A stretch of 64,000 nt of DNA from an uncultured Alphaproteobacteria bacterium (lineage in GTDB: Bacteria > Pseudomonadota > Alphaproteobacteria > Thalassobaculales > Thalassobaculaceae): NCBI GenBank assembly GCA_902589475.1, contig CACITD010000005.1, positions 18,546 to 82,545 on the forward strand, given 5' to 3'. A program made the position numbers and the translations under genes. This document shows, in pieces, positions 35,050 to 44,387 of this stretch. The notes under the pieces are model-generated. The model searched no databases. It saw only the letters and a list, made by a program, of their open reading frames with translations, and was not told the DNA's origin. Each line of letters begins with the position of its first letter. Position 1 is the first letter of the stretch.

Positions 35050-36288
35050 CTATTCGTTATCGGAACTCTTCACCCTATATCGCCAAGCAAAAGTCAGCGT
35101 AATCAGGCATACTATCGGCAGAAACGCCGCCACTAAAATGACTAGACCATAGTCAGATGCTTTCCACAATAACGAGGCAATCGTAGGTGAAACAGCTGAC
35201 CCCAGCATGAAACCAATGGCTAGAAAACCAGCTATAATTCCAAAATTCTGACGACCTAATAATTGAGCGATTATTGTTGGCCGGATAATACTAAAAACGC
35301 CGTACCCTGCGCCTTGACCTATAACAAATACAGCAATAGCAAGAGGGATCGCATTACTATAATAAAGGGCCAGGCCAGCTATAAATATCGAAACAAACGA
35401 TACAAGACATATCGCTAAGACAGACACATGACGCTCAAATAATGTCATGATCACACGACCGGCCACTTGCATTGGACCTATCATAGAGGCCCCAAGAACG
35501 GCCATCTCTGCAGTAAACCCTCTACCAATTAATATTGGAAGCATATGCGTCGTTATCATTCCGTGCGCGCAAGCTGCAAGAGTGAAAGTCACGGCAATAA
35601 GCCAGAAAGTCCACGTTTTGGCCACCAGCATCGCCTTGCGCGCGGTAGGACTTGGTGATTGCCGTTTTTCTCTTGCGTAATAAGCTGCCTGCTTCGAGCC
35701 ATAGATTATTAGGGGGACTGCTACCGTAATTATAATCACGCCAAAAATAATTAAAGCTACACGCCAATCGAAAAACTTTATCAAAATATGTGCACTTGGA
35801 AATGAGATAGTCGATGCAAATCCTGCGATAAGTGTCACGTAGGTAATTGCTCTCCGCGCCTCCAGGCCCATTGTATAAGTTATTATAGCAAAGCATGCTT
35901 CGTATAATGAACTCGACATCGCCAAGCCAATCCCGAACCAAATAAGGTAAAACTGCCAGACTTCGGTAACTTGGGACAATAAAAGTAGGAGCACGCCTGC
36001 CACCAACGCACCACCAGAAAATAGACTTTTCCCGTGACCAAAATCTATCAGTCGGCCCACCAACGGGGCAGCAAATGCTGCCACAATAAGCGCCATGGTA
36101 AAGGCTCCTGTTAGCACAGGCTTAGAGAATTTTAATTCTGCCTCCCATGTCGGAAAGAATGCAGCAAAAGAATAATAGTAAGCCGCCCACACCAATGTTT
36201 CGGCGACCGCAAAAGAGCCCACTATTTTAAAAAATGTCTTCTGATCGTAGGTTTTTTTTGGCTCGTCTGTTGTGTCTGACCTATCCAT
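35050..36288 (-). CDS. MFS transporter
   Basis: A 412-residue inner-membrane carrier with about 12 predicted helices. The loop between helices 2 and 3 carries a degenerate GRLIDFGHGKS (the usual MFS loop is GxLaDrxGrr). Repeated segments such as AFTMALIVAAFAAPLVGRLI and AAGFLAIGFMLGSAVSP are typical of the oxalate/formate and monocarboxylate branch. The cytoplasmic loop KQAAYYAREKRQSPSPT divides the two halves. The gene lies downstream of the aminotransferase with an 18-base gap, so the carrier and enzyme are likely co-expressed to take up and process one compound. The substrate is unknown. Confidence 0.87.
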   Translation of the reverse strand: MDRSDTTDEPKKTYDQKTFFKIVGSFAVAETLVWAAYYYSFAAFFPTWEAELKFSKPVLTGAFTMALIVAAFAAPLVGRLIDFGHGKSLFSGGALVAGVLLLLLSQVTEVWQFYLIWFGIGLAMSSSLYEACFAIITYTMGLEARRAITYVTLIAGFASTISFPSAHILIKFFDWRVALIIFGVIIITVAVPLIIYGSKQAAYYAREKRQSPSPTARKAMLVAKTWTFWLIAVTFTLAACAHGMITTHMLPILIGRGFTAEMAVLGASMIGPMQVAGRVIMTLFERHVSVLAICLVSFVSIFIAGLALYYSNAIPLAIAVFVIGQGAGYGVFSIIRPTIIAQLLGRQNFGIIAGFLAIGFMLGSAVSPTIASLLWKASDYGLVILVAAFLPIVCLITLTFAWRYRVKSSDNE

Positions 36289-36306
36289 ACCTAAACCGAG
36301 ACAAAC

Positions 36307-37536
36307 TTAGCGCACTTTTTCATTTGATATTCGCATGGGGACGCCAAATTCCCTTTGACAAATTTTAGCCAGCTTGTTTACCCCCACCTTTATTGTATTT
36401 TCATCAGGGTGCCCAAAACATAAACGTAGCTTAGATCTTGCGGGGATGGCGTCAGTGGACCATTCCGGGCCAGGATTTATAGCTATACCCTCTGAAAGAG
36501 CAATACTTGCTAACCGCACGGTGTCTACAGTATCAGGTAAAGTTACCCACAAAAATATGCCACCTTCGGGAACTTCAAACTCTGCTGACGTCCCAAAATT
36601 CGCTTCAACAGCTTCAGTCAAGATTCTAAGTTTTTTCTCGAGTGTTCCACAAAGGGATTTAATATGTTTATCAAAATTTGCTTCACAATATTCTGCGAGC
36701 ATCATTTGTTCTAATGCACCAGTCCCACCGTCACTCTTAAGTGCTAAAAGTTGGGACAGAACATTCCAATTGCCAATCAGATAGCCAATTCTCAATGCTG
36801 GTGCAATTGTCTTAGAAAAAGATCCACAGTGAATTACCCTGTTACCCTCATCCAACGCAGCTAAGGCTGGAGGTCTACTGCTGTCCCATATTAAGTCGGC
36901 ATAGCATTCGTCTTCTACGATCGGGATTTGAAACTTTTTCGAGATCTCCAGCAGTTTAAGCCTATTTTTCTCTGGCATTATACTGCCGGCTGGATTTTGA
37001 ACTGTAGGAATTACATAGATAAATTTTGGTTTTATCGACTTATCTAAAAGATCTTCCAATCTCTCTACTAGCAAATCTAAACGGATACCTTCATCGTTAA
37101 GTGGTACACCAATAGGCTTCACCCCGATCCTTCTTAATCTGTTAATTGCGCTACCATAACTAAATTGCTCAACAATTACTGTATCGCCAGGGTTACAAAA
37201 AGCCGCATTGATTAGATCTAATGCTTGTCCCGATCCTGATGTAATTAGAATATCATCACTTGAAACGCTCAGACCACTTCGTTTGTTTACCTTCTTAGAT
37301 ATAAACTCTCTGAGAGGTTTATATCCTTGGGGCCCATGCTGTAATCCATATGTTGCTAATGTCTTGCCCTCCCGTTTTAACACCTCCGAAATTGATTTTA
37401 TCATGTCGTCAACTGGAATGCTCTCAGCATCATTGTGACCACCAATAAAATTATATTGCGGAAAGCCGCTCCATCGCTGAGTCGGGGCAGGTAAATCACT
37501 TTTAAAAAACGTCGAATACTCTATGTCCAATGCCAT
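36307..37536 (-). CDS. PLP-dependent aminotransferase (2-aminoadipate aminotransferase/LysN-like)
   Basis: A 409-residue fold-type I aminotransferase of the class I/II group. SGSGQALDLINAAFCNPGDT is the PLP phosphate region, YVIPTVQNPAGSIMPEKNRL is conserved, and the Schiff-base Lys is in HCGSFSKTIAPALRIGYLIG near residue 245. It matches the aminotransferase half of MocR proteins but has no N-terminal GntR DNA-binding domain, so it is an enzyme, not a regulator. It exchanges amino groups with 2-oxoglutarate on a substrate not given by the sequence. The MFS gene follows. Confidence 0.87.
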   Translation of the reverse strand: MALDIEYSTFFKSDLPAPTQRWSGFPQYNFIGGHNDAESIPVDDMIKSISEVLKREGKTLATYGLQHGPQGYKPLREFISKKVNKRSGLSVSSDDILITSGSGQALDLINAAFCNPGDTVIVEQFSYGSAINRLRRIGVKPIGVPLNDEGIRLDLLVERLEDLLDKSIKPKFIYVIPTVQNPAGSIMPEKNRLKLLEISKKFQIPIVEDECYADLIWDSSRPPALAALDEGNRVIHCGSFSKTIAPALRIGYLIGNWNVLSQLLALKSDGGTGALEQMMLAEYCEANFDKHIKSLCGTLEKKLRILTEAVEANFGTSAEFEVPEGGIFLWVTLPDTVDTVRLASIALSEGIAINPGPEWSTDAIPARSKLRLCFGHPDENTIKVGVNKLAKICQREFGVPMRISNEKVR

Positions 37537-37671
37537 TCATTTTCTCCCAAACAAAAAGCCAGAAAGATATCGAGGTGATGATGTAAGGACTTGTTACTTT
37601 ATTCAAAATAGCGCAACAAGGAGATAACTACTATTAGTAATGATAGCTATTTTTCCGGTAGAGAAATGTAA

Positions 37672-38838
37672 ATGTCAAATCCCGATCATCCTTTAACAGG
37701 TATACGTGTTTTAGATTTAACCCAAATTTATAACGGCCCTTATGCCACCTTTCTAATGGCAATGGCAGGTGCTGACGTTATTAAAGTAGAACCCCCTGGA
37801 GGGGAGCATTTAAGACGAAGAAATGCAAGAGGGGGCGCTTTGTATCCTTTTAAAATGCTTAACCCTAATAAGCGCAGCATTTTATTAGATTTAAAAAATG
37901 AAGAAGACCGGGACATTTTTTTAGAATTAGCCTCAACGGCAGATATTATAATTGAAAATTTTGCACCGGGCGTTGTTGATCGCCTAGGTGTGGGTTATGA
38001 AACCATTAAAAAAATTAAACCAGAAATCATTTATGCTTCCGGTAGCGGCTACGGGCAAGATGGTCCATACAAAGGTTACCAGGCTATGGATATCGCCGTT
38101 CAGGCCATGAGTGGTGTTATGAGCGCAACAGGGTTCCCCGACAATCCACCCGTCAAAGCTGGGGTAGCATTATGCGACTTTTTTGCTGGAATACATCTAT
38201 TTGGTGGAGTTATGACAGCACTTGTCAAAAAAGAGCGAACCGGCAAAGGGTCCTATGTTGACGTCTCAATGCAAGAAGCTGTCTTCCCGTCTTTCGCTTC
38301 AAACCTTGGACTTATATTCGATACCGACGTAAAAAAAATCCCCGAGCGAGTAGGGAATTTTCACGGAGGACTATCCATTGCACCATATGGCGTTTACCCC
38401 TGCAAAGACGGATACGTTTCCATAATATGTAATAATGACACTCACTGGCATAGGTTATTGGACGCAATGGATATGCCCGAGGCTAAAAAGGATCCAAAAT
38501 TTCTTACAATGGCGGATCGTGTAAAAAACCTAGATGATTTAACTAATCTTATCACTGACTGGTCATCCCGCTTTGCCCGTTCAGAAATTATGGCTTCATT
38601 AAATGACGCGCGCGTGCCTTGTGGAATGGTTAAAGATCTTGGTGAAGTCATTGAAGATGAAAACTTGCATGCTAGAGGGATGATCCGCTGGATAAACGAT
38701 GAAGAAGGGCAAAAGTCGCTCGCAACAGCAAGCCCGTTACATATTGATGGTGTAAACAGTGTCGATTATCAGGCCGCACCTGAGATCGACGCCAATAGAA
38801 ACGAAATATTGAAAGAGCTTAGAGCTAATAACCAGTAA
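37672..38838 (+). CDS. CaiB/BaiF family CoA-transferase (third of three)
   Basis: A 388-residue class III CoA-transferase. LTGIRVLDLTQIYNGPYATF opens it, PGGEHLRRRNARGGALYPF is the CoA-binding region, and the catalytic Asp lies in VKAGVALCDFFAGIHLFGG near residue 167. It is the more distant of the three copies in the window, and its RERTGKGSYVDVSMQEA segment fits the formyl-CoA/alpha-methylacyl branch. Two SDR genes, a SnoaL-like gene and an amidase follow on the same strand, with gaps of 38 to 75 bases. The region before it is divergent from the aminotransferase gene. Confidence 0.87.
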   Translation: MSNPDHPLTGIRVLDLTQIYNGPYATFLMAMAGADVIKVEPPGGEHLRRRNARGGALYPFKMLNPNKRSILLDLKNEEDRDIFLELASTADIIIENFAPGVVDRLGVGYETIKKIKPEIIYASGSGYGQDGPYKGYQAMDIAVQAMSGVMSATGFPDNPPVKAGVALCDFFAGIHLFGGVMTALVKKERTGKGSYVDVSMQEAVFPSFASNLGLIFDTDVKKIPERVGNFHGGLSIAPYGVYPCKDGYVSIICNNDTHWHRLLDAMDMPEAKKDPKFLTMADRVKNLDDLTNLITDWSSRFARSEIMASLNDARVPCGMVKDLGEVIEDENLHARGMIRWINDEEGQKSLATASPLHIDGVNSVDYQAAPEIDANRNEILKELRANNQ

Positions 38839-38876
38839 TCTCAAAATACATAAAAGCATCCTTTGGAATATGTCAC

Positions 38877-39641
38877 ATGCATAAAGATCTAGAAAATAAG
38901 GTAGCTATCATCACTGGGGCTAGCAGGGGTTTAGGGCAAGAGTACGCAGTAAAACTAGCAGAAGCAGGGGCAAAAGTTATCGCAGCTGATATAACGGATT
39001 GCAACAAAACCACTCAAATTATTAAGGACTCCGGGGGAACCTGTATGAGCGTCCAACTTGATGTAAGAAATCAGTCAAGTTGCGATGCGATGGCAAAAAT
39101 GACATTCGATAAGTTTGGCCGCATCGACATTTTGGTAAATAACGCGGCCCTCTATGGTTCTCTTAAGGGAGGACGCTTCGATGCACTCGCAGAGCAAGAT
39201 TGGAATGATTGCTTAGACGTCAACATCAGCGGCATTTGGCGCTGTTGCAAGGCAGTTATTGGTTCGATGAAGGCTCAACAGAGCGGATCTATAATAAACA
39301 TCTCATCCTTAGCAGCTTTGGCTGGTTTACCCTATGCCTTGCACTATTCGACGTCAAAAGCAGCAGTTATTGGTTTAACGCGGGCGCTAGCACGCGAGCT
39401 GGGACGCGATTGGATCCGAGTAAATTCAATTGGACCTACAGCCGTTGCTACGGAAGGAACAGAGGAATTTTTTGGAGATAAACTAGAGCAAGCGACTAAA
39501 GCAATAGCCGAGGGCCAAGCACTGAAAAGGACTCTCTCTCCAGATGACCTGACCGGAACAATTCTGTATCTGGCTAGTGACGCTTCAAAGTTTGTTACAG
39601 GCCAAACGATAATGGTGGATGGTGGAACAGTATTTCTTTAA
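38877..39641 (+). CDS. short-chain dehydrogenase/reductase (SDR), glucose/3-oxoacyl type
   Basis: A 254-residue classical SDR. IITGASRGLGQEYAVKLAEA is the NAD(P) motif, NNAALYG the structural NNAG variant, and SSLAALAGLPYALHYSTSKAA holds the Ser, Tyr and Lys of the active site. It ends with TGQTIMVDGGTVFL, as is common for FabG-like enzymes. The gene follows the CaiB gene closely (38 bases) and precedes a second SDR (40 bases). Substrate not known; a hydroxyl group of the acid activated by the CoA-transferase is a reasonable guess. Confidence 0.86.
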   Translation: MHKDLENKVAIITGASRGLGQEYAVKLAEAGAKVIAADITDCNKTTQIIKDSGGTCMSVQLDVRNQSSCDAMAKMTFDKFGRIDILVNNAALYGSLKGGRFDALAEQDWNDCLDVNISGIWRCCKAVIGSMKAQQSGSIINISSLAALAGLPYALHYSTSKAAVIGLTRALARELGRDWIRVNSIGPTAVATEGTEEFFGDKLEQATKAIAEGQALKRTLSPDDLTGTILYLASDASKFVTGQTIMVDGGTVFL

Positions 39642-39681
39642 TAATTACTTAATCAACATTTTGATTTAAAGAAAAGGTAGA

Positions 39682-40437
39682 ATGGAAATGTCCATAACTT
39701 ACGATTACAAAGGCCGATCCGTTGTCATAACAGGCGGAGCAAAAGGTATCGGGCTGGCTGCAGCCAAACGTTTTCACTCAAGTGGGGCGAACGTTTCCTT
39801 GTGGGATATGGACGAAGGTCGCCTCAATGAGGTTAAAGATAACTTTTCTGGTAAAATAGATACTCAAGTCGTGGACGTAACAAAATGGGATTCCGTCAAC
39901 GCTGCGGCTGAAAATAGTTTCAAAAGCATCGGAGGCGCAGACATTCTTGTAAATAGTGCAGGGATCGCGGGTCCAAATTTCAAAACCTGGGAATACCCAA
40001 TTGAAGAATGGATGAAAGTTGTAGACATCGATCTGAATGGCACCTTTCTTTGCTGTAGAGCCCTGGTGCCATTTATGAGAGAAAATAAATACGGACGAAT
40101 TGTAAATATAGCCTCAATAGCGGGAAAGGAAGGTAACCCCAATGCGGCGCCATACAGTGCGGCAAAAGCGGGGGTCATTGGTCTAACTAAATCACTTGGA
40201 AAAGAACTAGCGGATATGAATATAACCGTAAATTGTATTACTCCCGCAGCAGTTCGCACAGAAATTTTCGATCAAATTAGTCAAGAACATATAGACTTTA
40301 TGCTATCCAAAATTCCAATTGGACGTTTTGGAACCGTAGATGAAATAGCAAATCTGATCACGTGGTTAAGTTCTGAGGAATGCTCGTTTAGCACCGGAGG
40401 TGTTTTCGACATCTCAGGTGGAAGAGCTACTTACTAG
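39682..40437 (+). CDS. short-chain dehydrogenase/reductase (SDR), second of pair
   Basis: A 251-residue classical SDR, not closely alike to its neighbour. VVITGGAKGIGLAAAKRF is the cofactor motif, the catalytic segment is NIASIAGKEGNPNAAPYSAAKAG, and CSFSTGGVFDISGGRATY ends the chain. The start is between ATG 39682 (AAAGG 4 bases before) and ATG 39688, two codons on. It follows the first SDR by 40 bases in the same direction and is followed by the SnoaL-like gene after 75 bases. Two tandem SDRs often act on different stereo- or positional hydroxyls of one substrate; this is inference. Confidence 0.86.
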   Translation: MEMSITYDYKGRSVVITGGAKGIGLAAAKRFHSSGANVSLWDMDEGRLNEVKDNFSGKIDTQVVDVTKWDSVNAAAENSFKSIGGADILVNSAGIAGPNFKTWEYPIEEWMKVVDIDLNGTFLCCRALVPFMRENKYGRIVNIASIAGKEGNPNAAPYSAAKAGVIGLTKSLGKELADMNITVNCITPAAVRTEIFDQISQEHIDFMLSKIPIGRFGTVDEIANLITWLSSEECSFSTGGVFDISGGRATY

Positions 40438-40512
40438 ATCTTTTTATCAATACTTAAAAAAACTTTCATACCTTAAGTTATAATTTAACCTGTTGCTGAA
40501 GCCTTAATTTGG

Positions 40513-40929
40513 ATGGTTAACGAAATGACAGATGCAGTGGTAATATTATCTGCAAACCAAGCGTTTTACGATGCGTTCTCTACAGCGAGTTTTGACCTAA
40601 TGAAAAACGTTTGGTCCTCAAGTGAGGAAATCGTTTGCATACACCCAGGTTGGGCACCACTTTATGGACAAGAGGCTGTCATGCAAAGTTGGAGTAATAT
40701 TTTGATGGGAGGGCATTCTCCTAAAATTACTTGTCACAACGCTATAGCCCATTTTCTAAAATTTGATCTGTGTTTTGTGACCTGTTTTGAGAGCCTTCAA
40801 GGGGGAACAATGGCGGCGACCAACATCTTTCTAAATGAAGAAAATTCATGGAAAATGATTCATCATCACGCAGCGCCTACTGCCCAACATATTCCGCATA
40901 CCAGTAACGATAATTCACGATTACAATAA
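40513..40929 (+). CDS. SnoaL-like / NTF2-fold protein
   Basis: A 138-residue single-domain protein of the nuclear-transport-factor-2-like fold. AFYDAFSTASFDLMKNVWSS near residue 14 is the first helix, HPGWAPLYGQEAVMQSWSNI is the typical pocket-forming segment, and TNIFLNEENSWKMIHHHAAP is the last strand with the His-rich HHH. Such domains are enzymes or steroid/small-molecule binders. The gene lies between SDR and amidase genes in the same direction, so it may belong to that pathway. ATG at 40513 or 40525 is possible. Confidence 0.78.
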   Translation: MVNEMTDAVVILSANQAFYDAFSTASFDLMKNVWSSSEEIVCIHPGWAPLYGQEAVMQSWSNILMGGHSPKITCHNAIAHFLKFDLCFVTCFESLQGGTMAATNIFLNEENSWKMIHHHAAPTAQHIPHTSNDNSRLQ

Positions 40930-40966
40930 CTAGACTTTACCGATATTCATTGGGACTTATTGAAAC

Positions 40967-42421
40967 ATGACAACGTCTGCAACAAACTTAGTTAATATGA
41001 CCGCTAACGAAATTGTTGGTTTATTAAAGAAAAGAGAAGTAACCCCAGCTGAGCTCCTAGATGCATTGAGGGAAAGAATCAGTGAGGTTGATAATAAAGT
41101 AAATGCTCTACCCACTTTATGTTGGGAAAGGGCCTACAAAGACGCAGATAAAATGTCAAATTTAAGTTTAGATGAACGCGGCATACTGGCAGGCTTGCCT
41201 GTAGCCATAAAGGATCTCAACCCCGTTAGCGGCGTACGCTCCACCTGGGGGTCGCCAATCTACCGAGATTTTGTGCCTAGGCGATCTGATTGCCTGGTTG
41301 AAAATCTGGAAAAGGAAGGCGGGATAGTTTACGCAAAAACAAACACGCCAGAATTTGGCGCTGGAGCAAACACTTTTAATGAAGTCTTTGGTGCCACTTT
41401 AAATCCTTGGGATACCACCAAAAGTTGTGCCGGGTCTTCTGGCGGATCTGCAGTAGCCTTGGCAACTGGCCAAGCTTGGCTGGCGAGCGGTTCAGATCTT
41501 GGAGGTTCATTGAGAAACCCGGCAAGCTTTTGTTCTGTGGTAGGTTTTAGACCAAGCCCTGGTCGGGTAGCCTATGGAGCTGCGGGTGCTGGAGCATATC
41601 CAAGCGGGTTGTACAGCATTCCAGGACAGCCATTCAGCGTTGCCGGACCTATGGCTCGCACAGTTGCCGACGTTGCTCTATTCTTAGATGCTTTGGTGGG
41701 GACTCATCCGGCTGATCCTATTTCACTACCCAAGACTGAGAAAAGTTATCTCGAGGCCGTAAATAATCCAAGGAAACCGCGCAAAGTTGCCTTTTCACCT
41801 GATCTAGGGGTGACACCTGTCGATAGAGAAGTTGCCGATATTTGTAGAAAGGCAGCTGAGGTATTCGAAGACTTGGGATGCATCGTAGAGGAGGCGCATC
41901 CTGATTTCTCCGATGTGCAAGATATATTCCAGACTTGGCGCGCTATATCCTTTTACGTCAGTAAAAAAGAACTGCTTGATAATCAAAAAGATCTACTGAA
42001 ACCAGAGGTTGTCTGGAATATTGAAAAAGCATCAGAAATAACGGTTGATGACTTTGCGCGCATCGAACTTGCTCGAGGACGTTACCTTGCACGAGCCAAT
42101 GAATTTTTTCAGGATTACGACTTGTTACTTTGTCCTGCTACCGTTGTGCCGCCGTATCCAGTAGAGCAGCGGTTCGTCGAGAGCCTAGGTGATCACAAGT
42201 TCTCTAATTATGTAGAATGGCTGACCATAGCGTATGCGATTACCCTCACAGGCCATCCCGCATTGAGTATACCCGCTGGGTTTACAGAGTCTGGTTTACC
42301 TGTTGGCCTTCAAATGGTTGGGGGACCGAGAGGGGAAGAAAATTTGCTCATGGCAGCCGAGCTTTATGAAAAAGCATCAACTATTAAGTTCGGGGTTCCC
42401 ATAGATCCTATTAGCTCTTAA
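40967..42421 (+). CDS. amidase (amidase signature family)
   Basis: A 484-residue amidase-signature hydrolase. The triad is visible: Lys in VAIKDLNPVSGV near residue 84, cis-Ser in AGSSGGSAVALATGQ near residue 157 and nucleophile Ser in ASGSDLGGSLRNPAS near residue 180. It cleaves a carboxamide to the acid and ammonia; relatives also act as aryl-acylamidases or as GatA. No gatB or gatC genes are beside it and it lacks the GatA-specific neighbourhood, so it is a catabolic amidase. It is the last enzyme gene of the plus-strand group before the pterin dehydratase. Confidence 0.9.
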   Translation: MTTSATNLVNMTANEIVGLLKKREVTPAELLDALRERISEVDNKVNALPTLCWERAYKDADKMSNLSLDERGILAGLPVAIKDLNPVSGVRSTWGSPIYRDFVPRRSDCLVENLEKEGGIVYAKTNTPEFGAGANTFNEVFGATLNPWDTTKSCAGSSGGSAVALATGQAWLASGSDLGGSLRNPASFCSVVGFRPSPGRVAYGAAGAGAYPSGLYSIPGQPFSVAGPMARTVADVALFLDALVGTHPADPISLPKTEKSYLEAVNNPRKPRKVAFSPDLGVTPVDREVADICRKAAEVFEDLGCIVEEAHPDFSDVQDIFQTWRAISFYVSKKELLDNQKDLLKPEVVWNIEKASEITVDDFARIELARGRYLARANEFFQDYDLLLCPATVVPPYPVEQRFVESLGDHKFSNYVEWLTIAYAITLTGHPALSIPAGFTESGLPVGLQMVGGPRGEENLLMAAELYEKASTIKFGVPIDPISS

Positions 42422-42464
42422 AGTTATAAGGTGTATTAAATAGAAAACAGGATAATCTTCTATC

Positions 42465-42755
42465 ATGCCAGAGTTATTAAGTTCTGCCCAACGACAAGAC
42501 GCTCTTGAAAATTTAACTGGCTGGAGCGAAGCAACCGACGGAAAATCAATAAGAAAAGTGTTTGAATTCAGAGATTTTAAACAAGCTTTTGGTTTCATGT
42601 CACAAGCTGCTCTAAAGGCGGAACAAATGGACCACCACCCAGAATGGAGCAATGTTTACAATAAAGTCGACGTGACCTTATCTACGCACGATGCCGGGGG
42701 TGTAACAGAATTAGATATTCAATTAGCCGCTTTTATGGATAACGTCGTCAGTTAG
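42465..42755 (+). CDS. phhB: 4a-hydroxytetrahydrobiopterin dehydratase (pterin-4a-carbinolamine dehydratase)
   Basis: A 96-residue protein of normal length for the family. The signature lies in EQMDHHPEWSNVYNKVDVTLSTHD, with the two catalytic His of HHPEW. It dehydrates 4a-hydroxytetrahydropterin and allows recycling of the pterin cofactor after aromatic amino-acid hydroxylation, and it may also assist pterin or molybdopterin-related steps. No phenylalanine hydroxylase gene is seen here. Its end overlaps phoB on the opposite strand by eight bases, so the two genes converge without a terminator. Confidence 0.9.
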   Translation: MPELLSSAQRQDALENLTGWSEATDGKSIRKVFEFRDFKQAFGFMSQAALKAEQMDHHPEWSNVYNKVDVTLSTHDAGGVTELDIQLAAFMDNVVS

Positions 42756-43446
42756 TATTTGATGTAACATCAAGAGAATAGCCGGATCCTCTGACCGTGC
42801 GTACCAACTCCGGTCCGTCCCAAGCATTAAGTGCCTTTCTTAAACGCCTTATATGAACATCCACCGTTCTTGCTTCAACATAAACATCACCCCCCCATAC
42901 TTTTCCTAAAAGCACGTCTCTCGAAAAGACGTAGGTTGGCCGGTCTATCAGTGTTTCTAAAAGCTTAAAGCACTTAGGGCTAAGATGGACCATATGGCCA
43001 TCACGTGTGACTCTGTGGGAGTCTAAGTTAACAACAACACCTTCGTATTCTTTTATTGAGGAGTTATTCTGTCCCGACGAACGACGCAGTAGCGCGTTTA
43101 TCCTGGCGACAAGCTCTCGAGGAGAATATGGTTTTACCATGTAATCATCTGCTCCAGCCTCTAAGCCTAGAACCCTGTCGCCTTCCTCTCCCCTCGCTGT
43201 TAACATTATAATAGGGATATGCCGTGTCTCTTTTTTACCGCGCAAGATACGACAAACTTCCAACCCAGAGCGCTCTGGTAACATCCAGTCTACGACGACT
43301 AAGTCAGGGATTTCTATTTCGGCACGACCAATAGCTTCCTCGCCTGTAAAGGCCACAACAGTCCTGAAATCAGCTTTCTCCAAGTTATAGCAAAGCATTT
43401 CTGCCAACGGAGGTTCATCCTCAACAACTAATATGAGTGGAGCCAT
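42748..43446 (-). CDS. phoB: phosphate regulon response regulator PhoB
   Basis: A 232-residue OmpR/PhoB-family response regulator. The receiver domain has acidic EDEPP near the N-terminus, phospho-acceptor Asp in DLVVDWMLPERSG (near residue 55) and Lys in VKPYSPREL. The winged-helix domain follows, with VEARTVDVHIRRLRKALNAW as recognition helix, typical of PhoB. It activates pst and other Pho genes on phosphate starvation. It is the last gene of the minus-strand cluster, placed 75 bases after pstB where phoU usually stands in between. The sensor kinase phoR begins the same cluster. Confidence 0.93.
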   Translation of the reverse strand: MAPLILVVEDEPPLAEMLCYNLEKADFRTVVAFTGEEAIGRAEIEIPDLVVVDWMLPERSGLEVCRILRGKKETRHIPIIMLTARGEEGDRVLGLEAGADDYMVKPYSPRELVARINALLRRSSGQNNSSIKEYEGVVVNLDSHRVTRDGHMVHLSPKCFKLLETLIDRPTYVFSRDVLLGKVWGGDVYVEARTVDVHIRRLRKALNAWDGPELVRTVRGSGYSLDVTSNTN

Positions 43447-43521
43447 TTTTATATCACCCTTGCTACAAACCTTTTTAGTTGAAAGTTTTCCGTTTTAATT
43501 ACGATAATTTGCAAGGAAAAA

Positions 43522-44376
43522 TCAACCAATCCGACCCAAAACGTAATCAGCGGTCCTCTCGTCAACAGGATTTTCAAATACTTCCGCTGTTTCCCCATGC
43601 TCAACGATCGAGCCTAAGTGGAAGTATGCAATTTTATCCGATAAGCGGCGGGCTTGCTGCATAGAATGAGTTACGATCACAATCGTGTATTCGGCTTTTA
43701 ATTCGGTTATCAATTCCTCAATTCGTTTGGTCGCAATTGGATCGAGTGCAGAGCATGGCTCATCCATCAAAATTATATCGGGGCGCACCGCTATCGCTCG
43801 CGCAATACAAAGCCTCTGTTGTTGCCCGCCAGACAGGCTTGTTCCAGGCACATTGAGCCGGTCTTTAACTTCGTCGAGAAGGCCTGCCCGCTCGAGGCTA
43901 CCTAGGACGATCCCGTGTAACTCCTCGTCATCAGCGGCGAGGCCATGAATTTTTGGCCCATAAGCAACGTTTTCGAATATAGACTTTGGAAACGGGTTGG
44001 GTTTCTGGAACACCATGCCTACTTGCGTTCGAAGCTGCACGACGTCCCTAGCTGGATCATAAATATTTTCTCCATCAAGAAATACTTGGCCCTCAATATT
44101 ACAAACACTAATAGTGTCATTCATTCTATTCAGACTTCTAATAAAGGTTGACTTCCCGCAACCCGACGGTCCTATCAAAGCCGTAACCTCGTTTGGATAT
44201 ATATTCAATGACACGCCTTTAAGCGCTTGCACTTTAGCGTAGGAAACCGTTAAATCTTTGGTGGCCATTTTCGCTTTCATATCAACATATCCCTCTTCTC
44301 CATGCCTTACGTCCTCCATTATAGGTCCTTCCGTAATTGGAGAATTAATCAGACTTTCGATAGGATTATTTTCCAT
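43522..44376 (-). CDS. pstB: phosphate ABC transporter ATP-binding protein PstB
   Basis: About 284 residues. The Walker A motif is [21 protein letters not shown]-loop [20 protein letters not shown], signature [16 protein letters not shown] and Walker [13 protein letters not shown]. The last part ends in VLGRIG, as in most PstB proteins. It has a roughly 35-residue N-terminal extension ([17 protein letters not shown] region) before the usual start of the ABC domain. I use the ATG at 44376 behind GAGGAG; the track frame starts at a TTG. The start overlaps the pstA stop region. It powers high-affinity phosphate uptake. Confidence 0.95.
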   Translation of the reverse strand: MENNPIESLINSPITEGPIMEDVRHGEEGYVDMKAKMATKDLTVSYAKVQALKGVSLNIYPNEVTALIGPSGCGKSTFIRSLNRMNDTISVCNIEGQVFLDGENIYDPARDVVQLRTQVGMVFQKPNPFPKSIFENVAYGPKIHGLAADDEELHGIVLGSLERAGLLDEVKDRLNVPGTSLSGGQQQRLCIARAIAVRPDIILMDEPCSALDPIATKRIEELITELKAEYTIVIVTHSMQQARRLSDKIAYFHLGSIVEHGETAEVFENPVDERTADYVLGRIG

Positions 44377-44387
44377 ACTAATACTCC

